A stretch of 42,436 nucleotides of DNA from Alphaproteobacteria bacterium (GTDB taxonomy: Bacteria; Pseudomonadota; Alphaproteobacteria; MPNO01; UBA830): positions 1 to 42,436 of the forward strand of contig JAJEBT010000101.1 of NCBI GenBank assembly GCA_022822405.1. Direction: 5' to 3'. Under the pieces are notes generated by a model. It was not told the origin of the DNA and ran no database searches. It saw only the letters and a list, made by a program, of their open reading frames with translations. Shown here one piece after another: positions 1 through 7,362 of this stretch; positions within the stretch are counted from its first letter, which is position 1, and each line of letters begins with the position of its first letter. Made by a program: the position numbers and the translations under genes.

Positions 1-1
1 G

Positions 2-1942
2 GGTTCGTTCTCCGACGCGTCGAATATCAGCACCGGCGGCAACACGGTGTTCATCGTGAAACGCAACACCGGCGGGGACGTTACCGGTTTTCGGTCGGTG
101 GCGCTGGGCGATTGCGATCCGGCAGACGGCTATACCGGACCGCTGTCCGGCCCCCCCCGCCCGCCCCTGCCCGACGAAGACTTGGGCTGCGGCTTCGACT
201 ACAGCAGCATCATGTGGGAGACGATCGAGATCGAGCAGCAGAATCTCCTTCTGAACGCCAAGCACCCGCTCGGCGACAGCGCGGAGATCGGTGTCGTGGC
301 GAACTTTTCCCAATTCGACACGGACTTTCTCTACGCGCCGTCCGTGGGGACGTTCAGGTTCGTTCCAGACACGGCCCTGCTCGCGGCAATCAACCAGGAC
401 GCCGGCTCGAACATCGCCGACGACAACGACCTCTTCCACGCCAGTCACCGCTTCGTGGGCCACGGCAACCGGCGTTGGAAGACGGAAAGCGAAGCCTACG
501 ACATCGTGGCGGGCGTCGAGGGGCGGCTCACGTCATGGCTTGGCTACGACGCCAAGCTGAGCCTCTCCCGGCAGGATGCGACCGTAAAGGGCAATACTTT
601 CGTTCACAAAGGCAAGGCGGCGGCGGAAATTCTGGCGGGCAACTACTACCTGCGGAATCCGCGCAACCCGCCAGCCGACCGGGCCGAGGCCCACCGGCAG
701 GCGATTCTGAACACCAGCCTGCGCCACGAAACCGACGCCGCCGGCGAGTCCCAAAGCCTTCGCGCGGCGCTGGAGGGATCGGGCTTTTCCATCGGCGGGC
801 GACAGGCGGCCTGGACCGCGGGCGTCCAGATGACCCGGTCGGAAGCGCACAGTTTCCTCCGGTTCGTCGACCGTGAAGGAACGGCGTACGACGTTTCGGA
901 GGTTCTCGGCTCGGGAGGCGTGAGCTACGCAGGGAAGCGCGAAATTCTGGGCGCGTTCGCCGAAACGCTCCTGCCGGTGGCGGAGCGGATCGATCTGCGG
1001 TTCGCGGGCCGCGCGGACGAGTACGACGACGTGGGCGCGCTTCGCTCGTGGCGCGCCGGGGCGGAATACCGGCCCATGGACGCGCTGACAGTGCGGGGCT
1101 CCTGGAGCGAAGGGCAACTTGCTCCCGGGTTTTCCCAACTCTACGGCACCGCGTCCCAGAGCTGGCCCTATGTCGAGTGCGACCCGGGACCCGGCCCGCC
1201 GCCCCGCACATGCGCCAAGGCGAACGAGCTCCAGGTCCAGCGCAATACGGAAGGGCACTCCGATCTGGATCCGGCGACGGCCGACCGGTTTGCCTTGGAG
1301 GCCGCGTTCAAATGGGCGCCCTACCGCGCCAGCGTAGAGTGGTTTCGGGAGTCGCTTGCCGACGTACCGGGGAACCAAACCGCCGATTGGGCGCTTCGCA
1401 ACCTGCCGGAGTGCGCCGGGGGCGCGACTTCCGACTGCATCCAGCGGGGAGGCGGCGACCCCGTGATCCACGACAGGTATGCCAATGTCGTCGATGCGAA
1501 AACCGAGGGCATCATGGCCCGGTTCGGAGCAAGTTTCAAAACGTCCTGGGGCGGCTACGGCGCCTACGGGACATGGCGGCGGGAGACGAACACCGCTCTT
1601 ACCATCGACGGCGTCCCGGAGCGCGTCGTGCGTCCGAAAGACATGGTGCGTGGCAGGATTTCGGCGTGGCGTGGCGGCGTGCGCGCCATCTGGACGGCGA
1701 GTTACCGCTCGGGCTTCGCGAACCAGCTGGGCACGGGCAGATTCAGTCCCTGGACCGGCCATGATTTGAGGGTGGACTGGACGAACCCGTTGGGTCTGGA
1801 AAGGGTTCGGATCACGGGCGGCGTCTTCAACCTGACCGACGCGGGTTACACGGTCGACACCGCGAACCCGGCGAGCCAGGACGGTCCCACCGTGGCCGGA
1901 TGGGGGCGGACGTTCTTCCTGGCGCTCAGCATGGAGTTCTGA
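2..1942 (+). CDS. TonB-dependent outer-membrane receptor, C-terminal part (5' end outside window)
   Basis: The reading frame is open from the first bases of the window, so the true start, signal peptide and most of the plug domain lie upstream. What remains, about 646 codons, reads as the 22-strand beta-barrel of a TonB-dependent receptor: alternating amphipathic segments, barrel-type phrases such as VRGSWSEGQLAPGF and GGVFNLTDAGYTVDT, and a last strand ending in FFLALSMEF with the terminal aromatic residue that outer-membrane barrels use for Bam recognition. Such receptors import siderophores, cobalamin or other large ligands with energy from TonB-ExbBD. Several extracellular-loop cysteines (near VECDPGPG, RTCAKA, LPECAGG, SDCIQ) could form disulphides. 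The substrate cannot be told from sequence. No tonB or inner-membrane transporter is adjacent. Confidence 0.9.
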   Translation, partial: GSFSDASNISTGGNTVFIVKRNTGGDVTGFRSVALGDCDPADGYTGPLSGPPRPPLPDEDLGCGFDYSSIMWETIEIEQQNLLLNAKHPLGDSAEIGVVANFSQFDTDFLYAPSVGTFRFVPDTALLAAINQDAGSNIADDNDLFHASHRFVGHGNRRWKTESEAYDIVAGVEGRLTSWLGYDAKLSLSRQDATVKGNTFVHKGKAAAEILAGNYYLRNPRNPPADRAEAHRQAILNTSLRHETDAAGESQSLRAALEGSGFSIGGRQAAWTAGVQMTRSEAHSFLRFVDREGTAYDVSEVLGSGGVSYAGKREILGAFAETLLPVAERIDLRFAGRADEYDDVGALRSWRAGAEYRPMDALTVRGSWSEGQLAPGFSQLYGTASQSWPYVECDPGPGPPPRTCAKANELQVQRNTEGHSDLDPATADRFALEAAFKWAPYRASVEWFRESLADVPGNQTADWALRNLPECAGGATSDCIQRGGGDPVIHDRYANVVDAKTEGIMARFGASFKTSWGGYGAYGTWRRETNTALTIDGVPERVVRPKDMVRGRISAWRGGVRAIWTASYRSGFANQLGTGRFSPWTGHDLRVDWTNPLGLERVRITGGVFNLTDAGYTVDTANPASQDGPTVAGWGRTFFLALSMEF

Positions 1943-2647
1943 GCGCGGGATCGGCACCCTTGTTCTTGTTCCCCCTGTACCTCTCACAGCGTTGAAGCGC
2001 CACCCTCCCCCTTCAAGGATTTCTCTGCGAAAAGGGGATTCTCAACGGGTTTGTGAAGTGATTCAGTGGGGTCATCAACCGTTGGAGGCGTTGATGCGCG
2101 GCCGCCGCGGGGCAGGGGCCTGCGCTCGGCTGGCGAAACTTCGTCGGCCGCCTGCTTGATGACGGGCTGCTGGCGGTGGCGGGGTTCACCGCGACACGCC
2201 GGCCCTTCTCCTTCAGGCTCACCGAATACGGTCGCGGACGCTCTGTCGCCCGCCGGTGCCTCGACGCGTTCCGCGGCATGGCGGGGTGAGGGGGATCTCG
2301 CTGCGGAACGCGCTGAGCGCGAAGTCTTTTCGATTATCCTCCTGTTCGCGCATGCCTGGCCAGACAGGGACACGCATGGACAAGTAGTTGAACCCATGCA
2401 GAAAATTTCCTCGTTCCAAGATTTGACAAGGCTTGCTCGCAGGTTCCAAACTCCCTTCCGGGATCACGGAATCCGGGAAGGCGGGAGCGATGCAGCGAGG
2501 CGGAAACGGTCGCGAGCGGATGCGATTGCACAGTTCGGTCGCGAACGACAATGGCCGGCCGGAAGCGCGGATCGAGCTGCTTGAGCTGGAAGCCTTATTG
2601 GAGAGGCGCTAAAGGGGAGTGGAACATCAACAGGGGAGAGCCATGCG
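1943..2647. other. 705-base region without a convincing gene; possible decayed coding fragment
   Basis: No frame here has both a start and ribosome-binding site and a recognisable protein. One plus-strand frame from about 2095 to 2289 reads like real protein without a start codon (contains LLDDGLLAVAGF and RPFSFRLTEYGR, then stops). It resembles the wing and last helix of a winged-helix regulator, but this is only an impression. The stretch next to a recombinase remnant is consistent with an old insertion/deletion scar. The last 20 bases carry the ribosome-binding site of the next gene (AGGGGAG at about 2630). Confidence 0.4.
2451..2487. repeat. Imperfect inverted repeat
   Basis: CTCCCTTCCGGGAT and ATCCGGGAAGGCGGGAG can fold into a G+C-rich hairpin with a short loop and one or two mismatches. 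There is no following T-run, so it is not a standard terminator. It lies about 160 bases before the cysteine-rich gene. Confidence 0.4.
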
Positions 2648-3169
2648 GTGAAGCTTAAGATTGTATGTGTTGCACTACTTCTGGTTCCGACATCGATGAC
2701 CTCAGGCCAGGAGTTGAAACCGAAGTTCGGCGATATCGGCGGAGTCTTCTACACGGAGGTGGCGGAAGACCGTGAGGCCTGCAGGCAAGCGATTAAGAAC
2801 AAGATTGCGCTCTGCAGCCAGAACACGAGCTTTGTGAGCAATACCATGGACCGAAAATATCCGGGCTGCCTGCCGATCTTCAGAGACCAGTCGAGGGGCT
2901 GCACGGACCATTTTCGTAGCGAGGCGTACAAGTGCCAGGGTTCTGGCCCGGTGCGCATCGAGGACTTCACCGGTTTCGCCTGCACGGTGACGGCAACGGT
3001 CGTCGAGGAAGGTGCCGACGACCGCGAAGAAATGGGAAGAGCTGTGAAGACAGGCAAGAGTTCGAAGTGCAAGTCGGGGTTCATCTCATTTTGCAAGAGT
3101 ATGATGGGGAGACCAACGCTCACAGAAAGCAATAGGCGCCGATGCCAGGAAGCGATGAACCGGTGCTGA
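2648..3169 (+). CDS. Cysteine-rich secreted protein of unknown function
   Basis: 173 residues from a GTG start, chosen because a good AGGGGAGAG ribosome-binding site lies about 10 bases upstream. The N-terminus (MKLKIVCVALLLVPTSMTSG) is a classical Sec signal peptide with likely cleavage near residue 20. The mature part contains ten cysteines, an even number, spread along the chain (EACRQ, ALCSQ, PGCLP, RGCTD, YKCQG, FACTV, SKCKS, SFCKS, RRCQE and the C-terminal RC), which suggests up to five disulphides in a small exported protein. I recognise no family. Codon use is noticeably more A+T-rich than in the surrounding genes, suggesting recent acquisition. The recombinase remnant immediately downstream in the same frame supports that. 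Confidence 0.75.
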   Translation: MKLKIVCVALLLVPTSMTSGQELKPKFGDIGGVFYTEVAEDREACRQAIKNKIALCSQNTSFVSNTMDRKYPGCLPIFRDQSRGCTDHFRSEAYKCQGSGPVRIEDFTGFACTVTATVVEEGADDREEMGRAVKTGKSSKCKSGFISFCKSMMGRPTLTESNRRRCQEAMNRC

Positions 3170-3442
3170 TGGCGCTCCCTCCGAAGGGGCTCTGAAAGAC
3201 CTCAACATGACGCCCTTTATGGCAACGAAGGACGCGAAATGGGCGGTGAGCAGAAACCCATTGGTGGCGCCGAACTCGCCGAGGCCGTCTTGCGCGAGCT
3301 CGTCGAGCGCATCGTGCTCACCCGCGACGAGAAATGGGCCGAGATGGACGCGGCGCTCCACGGCGATCTCGGGACTATCCTCGAATGGGCGGGAAACGGG
3401 CGCGAAAACATGAAGGCCGTCATCGCCGTGCCGGAGATGTAA
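3170..3442 (+). pseudogene. C-terminal remnant of a serine recombinase/resolvase
   Basis: The in-frame stretch ending at 3442 contains ELAEAVLRELVERIVL, then ALHGDLGTILEWAGNG. This is the typical end of the large serine recombinases of alphaproteobacteria (LRxLIERIxL...LHGDLAxIL.LA). The frame has no start with a ribosome-binding site, and the catalytic N-terminal domain, the recombinase domain and the zinc ribbon are all missing. It is in frame with, and directly follows, the stop of the cysteine-rich gene. After the TAA stop the same frame continues VSVVARARNPRD, which resembles the tail such recombinases often carry, so the stop itself may be a nonsense mutation. It marks a decayed mobile element. 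Confidence 0.6.
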
Positions 3443-3478
3443 GTCTCGGTGGTTGCGAGGGCTCGCAACCCCCGAGAC
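3443..3478. repeat. Strong inverted repeat directly after the recombinase remnant
   Basis: Arms of 17 bases (GTCTCGGTGGTTGCGAG at 3443-3459 and CTCGCAACCCCCGAGAC at 3462-3478) match with one mismatch around a 2-base centre. It begins at the base after the stop codon. It lacks a T-run. It could be an end or site of the lost element, or a 3' stabilising hairpin. Confidence 0.65.
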
Positions 3479-3558
3479 CGACATTCTCTTACAATCTCGA
3501 TCCTCCCGACCCGTTGCCGGTGCGACCCAGCCGCACGACGGAAACGCCGGTACAGGTC

Positions 3559-3648
3559 ATGCCGTCTCTCGACCGCGCCATCGCGCGCTTCTTCGAGACT
3601 ACCGCTCGCGGCTTGAGGATCGTCCGGCGGGCATTGCTCGGCATTTGA
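3559..3648 (+). CDS. Possible small protein of 29 residues
   Basis: An ATG at 3559 opens a 29-codon frame (begins MPSLDRAIARFF, ends RRALLGI) rich in arginine, alanine and leucine, which could form an amphipathic helix. It stops 14 bases before a well-formed terminator, so the stretch may be transcribed as its own short unit. The ribosome-binding site is weak (CGGAAA, too far upstream) and I know no family, so it may be a chance frame. Confidence 0.25.
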   Translation: MPSLDRAIARFFETTARGLRIVRRALLGI

Positions 3649-3662
3649 TTCCGCCAGGCCCA

Positions 3663-3685
3663 GGGCGGCCTTCGGGCCGCCCTTT
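3663..3685 (+). terminator. Rho-independent terminator
   Basis: A perfect 8-bp stem, GGGCGGCC / GGCCGCCC, closed by a TTCG tetraloop and followed by TTTC then an A+T-rich stretch. It separates the recombinase remnant area from the next gene. Confidence 0.65.
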
Positions 3686-3731
3686 CAAATTAAAGATATA
3701 ACCCCCTTTACAAACATTCCGTGGTGATGTG

Positions 3732-4901
3732 ATGCGTCACGCATACTCGATTGGCTGTCTCACGGGGCTTCTGCTGATCTTCGCATGGGCCGGCCCTGCC
3801 GCCGCCGGCCGCAACTTCTCGCAGTACCCCGGGTTCGCCGAGTACTTCACGGCCAACCCTCCCGCCGAAGCCGCCGGTCAGGCCGATCGGGTTCTGGCTC
3901 GCCGCCACGCGCCGCGCTTCCACCTGCCCGTCGGCCACGAAGGGCCCATCGACTTCTACCGCGACTACATCACGCACGGTTACCTGATAACCGGCGACGG
4001 CGTCCGCATCGACGGCCCCACCGCGAGCGACCTGAACCGCCATCGTGACGACGTCAGCGCCGAATTCACCCACGTGCCAGGCACCGCCAAGCCCCGGCCC
4101 GTGGTCTACAGCACGGTGCAGCGCACTGGTCTGTGGGCGCCGCGGAAACCGGATCGGGCGGCCGAGGAGTTCACCGTCCTCACCTACCATTTGGTTTTCC
4201 GGGTGAGCGGCCTGCCGGCGGGGTTGTCCCCGGTCGCGGCCATCCCGCTTCGGCTGGTGGCGGATCTCGACGACTGGCACCAGCTCGACCACTACACCGC
4301 CGCGTACGTGATCCTGGACGGAGACGGGCGTCCCGTCGCCCTGACCCTGCAGCAGCACAACTATCTGCGCACCCACCTGGTCGGCGAGTCCGTGAAGCTC
4401 GGATCCGGCGGACGCTTCGACATCGACGTGGCCATCCGCTCGAACGAGCTCTACCCCCACATCCCGGGTCGGGCGGTGCGGCGCGCGGTACGGTTTCTTG
4501 ACCATGACGCCAGGGCCTTCATGATGGGCTTCGGCGAGCGCCCGACGATGTCGGCGGATGACATCACCCACCCGGACCGCACCGTCTCCTACGAGCTCGC
4601 CTTCCTCCCCGGCTCCGATGCCTTCTACTCGTTCCAAGGCTTCCTCGGCGAACGCCGCAGCCTGCCCGGCCGCGACGGCCCGCCCGGGGCCCGTTACAAC
4701 ACACTGCCCGGGCTCAAACCCCTGCCCGCGCAGATCCTCGACGGCTACTGGCGCGTGGAGAACGAGGGCGACTGGGCGCGGTATCGGAGCAGCCGGGAGA
4801 ACGCCTCCGGCCCGGCCGGCTTCGCCCGGGCCCAGTTAGCCGTGTTCCATCGCAACCTCGACTGCCTGCGGCGGGAGCGCAAGGGCTGCGCGCTAGAGTA
4901 G
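3732..4901 (+). CDS. Exported protein of unknown function
   Basis: 389 residues from ATG 3732 (a GTG codon directly before it at 3729 is equally possible; neither has a strong ribosome-binding site, and a TATAAC hexamer sits about 30 bases upstream). Residues 1-25 are a Sec signal peptide ending in PAAAG. The rest is soluble, rich in aromatic residues and histidine (RHAPRFHLPVGHEGP, DLDDWHQLDHY, LQQHNYLRTHLVG), with cysteines only near the C-terminus. The opening RHAPRFHLP and the internal pattern loosely recall the Vps62-like family, but the resemblance is too weak to name it. It lies between two regions of secreted or mobile-element sequence and has no co-directional partner within 200 bases. 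Confidence 0.75.
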   Translation: MRHAYSIGCLTGLLLIFAWAGPAAAGRNFSQYPGFAEYFTANPPAEAAGQADRVLARRHAPRFHLPVGHEGPIDFYRDYITHGYLITGDGVRIDGPTASDLNRHRDDVSAEFTHVPGTAKPRPVVYSTVQRTGLWAPRKPDRAAEEFTVLTYHLVFRVSGLPAGLSPVAAIPLRLVADLDDWHQLDHYTAAYVILDGDGRPVALTLQQHNYLRTHLVGESVKLGSGGRFDIDVAIRSNELYPHIPGRAVRRAVRFLDHDARAFMMGFGERPTMSADDITHPDRTVSYELAFLPGSDAFYSFQGFLGERRSLPGRDGPPGARYNTLPGLKPLPAQILDGYWRVENEGDWARYRSSRENASGPAGFARAQLAVFHRNLDCLRRERKGCALE

Positions 4902-5127
4902 CGGCCTGAACGATTGTTGCGCGACTCCTTCCGACACCTCAATCGCCGTCGCCACCACAGGCTACGGCGTGGTTCCCAACAGGTCGTTGAAGACCGTGAT
5001 CAGCGGCCCGGCGCGGCCTGCCGCGCCTTCGAGATACTGCGCGCGATGATGTTCCGGGCCTCGAGCTTGCCGCCAAAGGCGGGGCTGGTATTCTGCCCGT
5101 GGTTGCGCACCCGTTTGGAGGGGCGAG

Positions 5128-5709
5128 TTGAGACTTCATCCGAAGAGGTTCCTGAAGGTTCTTCACACGATTGCCGCTTGTGGCCTCATCGGCGGTCTGT
5201 TGACCATCGTCAGCGCAAAGGCCGGTGCCGCCGCCGAGCAGCATCTGCGCCTCATCGACCGTCTCGACCGGCCGCGGGACGGCTATTGCATCGACATTCC
5301 GGGCACCCCCGGCAATCTGCGTACGGATATCCCGCTGTTCGCCCACAATTGTAAGGTCGGGCTGCCGCCGGACGCGGCCGTCGTGTTTACACCGGAAGGC
5401 TATATCCGGTTTCCGGCGCCCAACAAGTGCGTGACCATTGCCGGCGTGAACCGGGGCGCCCTGCCGGGCGCCGCCGCGATGCTCGCCGATTGCGGCACCT
5501 CGTCCATCTTCTTCAACGCCGCCAATTTTCAGCGTTTCGAGCTGAAAGCCGACGGCAAGCTGGTCCTCAAGAATTCCAACCTGTGCCTCGCGGTCGGTGC
5601 CGTCTCCGCTGCCACCTACTCAAGCGCCGACCGCTGGCGAACCCTGTTCGTGGACGATTGCGATAGGGCGGATGCCAAGCTTTCCCGCTGGGAGTTCATT
5701 ACGCCGTAA
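5128..5709 (+). CDS. Secreted beta-trefoil (ricin-B lectin-like) protein
   Basis: 193 residues from a TTG start, supported by a GGAGGGG ribosome-binding site at 5117-5123. A long N-terminal signal segment runs to about residue 36 (hydrophobic core IAACGLIGGLLTIVSA). The rest is built of three similar pieces, each with a Cys and a W/F-ending strand: RPRDGYCIDIPG...LFAHNC, NKCVTIAG...LADCGTSSIFF..FQRFEL, SNLCLAVG...LFVDDCD..LSRWEF. That is the pattern of ricin-type beta-trefoil domains, where the second motif is QxW (here SRWEF). Such domains usually bind sugars. No enzymatic domain is attached, so a role in surface carbohydrate binding is an inference. Confidence 0.7.
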   Translation: MRLHPKRFLKVLHTIAACGLIGGLLTIVSAKAGAAAEQHLRLIDRLDRPRDGYCIDIPGTPGNLRTDIPLFAHNCKVGLPPDAAVVFTPEGYIRFPAPNKCVTIAGVNRGALPGAAAMLADCGTSSIFFNAANFQRFELKADGKLVLKNSNLCLAVGAVSAATYSSADRWRTLFVDDCDRADAKLSRWEFITP

Positions 5710-5747
5710 GGTGGCTTGCCGCTCGAAGCCGGCCTGCGCCGTCCGAA

Positions 5748-5765
5748 AGTCGGCTTCGGCCGACT
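5748..5765. terminator. Stem-loop between convergent genes
   Basis: AGTCGGC-TTCG-GCCGACT is a perfect 7-bp stem with a tetraloop, 38 bases after the beta-trefoil gene. On the minus strand it is followed by TTTCGG and lies about 50 bases after the amidohydrolase stop. It is a plausible two-way terminator, but without a long T-run. Confidence 0.45.
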
Positions 5766-5784
5766 GAAGGCCGGAGGCGTAGGG

Positions 5785-5834
5785 TGGCGGTGAGGGCAGG
5801 ATTTGAACCTGCGCTCCTCAGGTTGAGAGCCCGA
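5785..5834 (-). pseudogene. tRNA 3' half (anticodon arm to CCA) without a 5' half
   Basis: Read on the minus strand, exactly 50 bases reproduce canonical tRNA positions 27-76. There is an anticodon stem TCGGG/CCTGA (one G-T pair) with a 7-base loop CTCTCAA (U33 present, anticodon CTC), a 5-base variable loop, a T arm GCAGG-TTCAAAT-CCTGC, an acceptor strand CCTCACC, a discriminator G and CCA. Upstream there is no D arm and no GGTGAGG acceptor partner. Instead the sequence is the coding end of the amidohydrolase, whose stop codon falls inside the anticodon arm. The sequence is close to the 3' half of bacterial initiator tRNA as I remember it, but the anticodon differs. Such exact 3' halves are usually attachment-site duplications left by integrating elements. 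It is not expected to be a working tRNA. Confidence 0.65.
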
Positions 5835-7173
5835 CCCCTTTCAGGATCCTTCGGCCGGAGCGTTCCAGTTCGTTCATTCTGTCGCCGAGCTTCCGGTAGG
5901 TGAGTTTCTTGTTTTGCTTGAGGATTTTCCCGGCAATCAACACCGTGTCCACATTGCTGCCGTTGGCGTGGAACACTACGGTTTCCACGGGATCGTGAAC
6001 CGGGAACAGATTGAGCGCCCGGGCGTCGATCATGATGATGTCGGCCTGCTTGCCCGGCTTCAGCGAGCCGATCCGGCGCTCCAGCCCCATCGCTCTGGCG
6101 GACTCTATGGTTGCCCAGGCCAGCGCCTCGCGTGGGGTGATGGAGAGCTTCTTTGCGGGCGCACCGGTCTCTTCCATGACCGCCTTGTTGTCGCTCTGGC
6201 GCTGCGGCTGAAGGGCCATGCGCATGACGGTGAACATGTCGCCGGAAATGTTGGACTCGACATCCACGCCGAGAGACGGCCGCCCCCCGAGCGCGCGAAC
6301 ACGCCCGACCAATGGCGCTCCGTGGCTCATCTGCAGTTCGACTTCGGGCGTCACCGTTACCGACGCGCCGGAATCGACGACGATCCCGAGCTCGTCGTCC
6401 GACAGGTAGTTGCCATGCACCATGTTGTGGCGCCGGTCGAGCAGATTCATGCCGGCAAGCCTGGCATAGCCGTCCGGGTTGAGCCGGTTGGGCGCTCCCC
6501 AGACATGCGTGCTGATGATGATGTCGAGTTCCTTGGCAAGCCGAAAATCGTGCTCGGTCACGTCCCATGTCGAGAAATCCACCCCGAGCGCGGCCATCGC
6601 CAGGCCGAGCAACCCGTCATCGGAACTGAACTCCGTCTTTCGCAGACGTTCGAGTTCACCTCTCGGATGGGGAATGTGCGTGAAGGGCAAGCCGCCTTTC
6701 GGGGTTTCGGGCTTTGGCGAGCCGTGACCGAACAGCGCGCGAATTCCGGCCTCGCGAAGCCCGGCAATCGCCGCGTCCGTATGGTCCGGTGTCTTGTTGT
6801 TGTGGCACCAGTCGAAAATCGCGGTAGCGCCGTTGCTGATCTGGTTGAGTGCGCCGACGAGATTGCCGAGATAGGTATCGTTTGCGGTGTAGCGCGGGGC
6901 GATCCTCGAATGCATGAGATGAAGGTACCGTGCGATCGGCCATTTGCCGGCGATGCCGCGAATTGCCGTCTGCCAGGTATGCAGGTGGGCATTCACCAAT
7001 CCGGGCATGACGATCTTGTCCGTTGCGTCGAGGACCCTTGCGCCCGGCGATCGGACCGACTTCCCGATTTTCTCGATAACCGATCCGTTGACCAGAATGT
7101 CGCCCTTGGGCAGATCGCCGGTGCGGCGATCCATCGAGATCACCGTACCGCCCTTGATCAGTGTTTTCTGCAT
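5818..7173 (-). CDS. Metal-dependent amidohydrolase (cytosine deaminase / AtzB-TrzA-like)
   Basis: 451 residues. The start MQKTLIKGG is preferred because GGGAG lies 7 bases upstream; an ATG two codons earlier (7179) is too close to it. The family hydrolyses C-N bonds (deamination or dechlorination) in nucleobases, s-triazines, guanidines and similar small molecules with one zinc or iron. Visible metal-site motifs are HLH in VNAHLHTW, THVWG, MVHGNYLSDDEL, and the aspartate in LGVDVESNISGDMF. A small beta-sandwich domain is formed by both ends of the chain. It is transcribed away from a TRAP transporter on the other side of a 189-base intergenic region, so the imported solute may be its substrate. 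The last codons overlap the tRNA 3' half, so the C-terminus (GVGLST) may have been rebuilt by an integration event. The exact substrate cannot be told. Confidence 0.85.
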   Translation of the reverse strand: MQKTLIKGGTVISMDRRTGDLPKGDILVNGSVIEKIGKSVRSPGARVLDATDKIVMPGLVNAHLHTWQTAIRGIAGKWPIARYLHLMHSRIAPRYTANDTYLGNLVGALNQISNGATAIFDWCHNNKTPDHTDAAIAGLREAGIRALFGHGSPKPETPKGGLPFTHIPHPRGELERLRKTEFSSDDGLLGLAMAALGVDFSTWDVTEHDFRLAKELDIIISTHVWGAPNRLNPDGYARLAGMNLLDRRHNMVHGNYLSDDELGIVVDSGASVTVTPEVELQMSHGAPLVGRVRALGGRPSLGVDVESNISGDMFTVMRMALQPQRQSDNKAVMEETGAPAKKLSITPREALAWATIESARAMGLERRIGSLKPGKQADIIMIDARALNLFPVHDPVETVVFHANGSNVDTVLIAGKILKQNKKLTYRKLGDRMNELERSGRRILKGVGLST

Positions 7174-7362
7174 TGCCATGCTCCCGTTCCGCCCGCCGAA
7201 TCGGAAACGTCCGAACAGGACGTTGATCGGCCGGTGCCTGTCGGGCGATCCGGCCACGTTTGGCCAGCCATCCGTACATCGCTACTATAGATGCAAGTTG
7301 TCGCCGGTGCCCGCGTCAGGGTGTCGGCAATCATCGGGTTTCCGAACCGAAAGGACTACATG

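Noticed and set aside
533..1987. Long open minus-strand frame opposite the TonB receptor
   Set aside because: Its protein is proline- and arginine-rich with no family pattern, and the plus strand carries an unmistakable receptor barrel. High G+C makes such antisense frames common.
2437..2456. Second copy of the tRNA T arm (GCAGGTTCCAAACTCC)
   Set aside because: It resembles the T arm at 5796-5812 but has inserted bases, and the stem does not close. Probably chance.
5785..5860. Intact tRNA on the minus strand
   Set aside because: The 3' half is perfect, but the 26 bases before the anticodon arm give no D arm and no GGTGAGG acceptor partner. They encode the amidohydrolase C-terminus instead.
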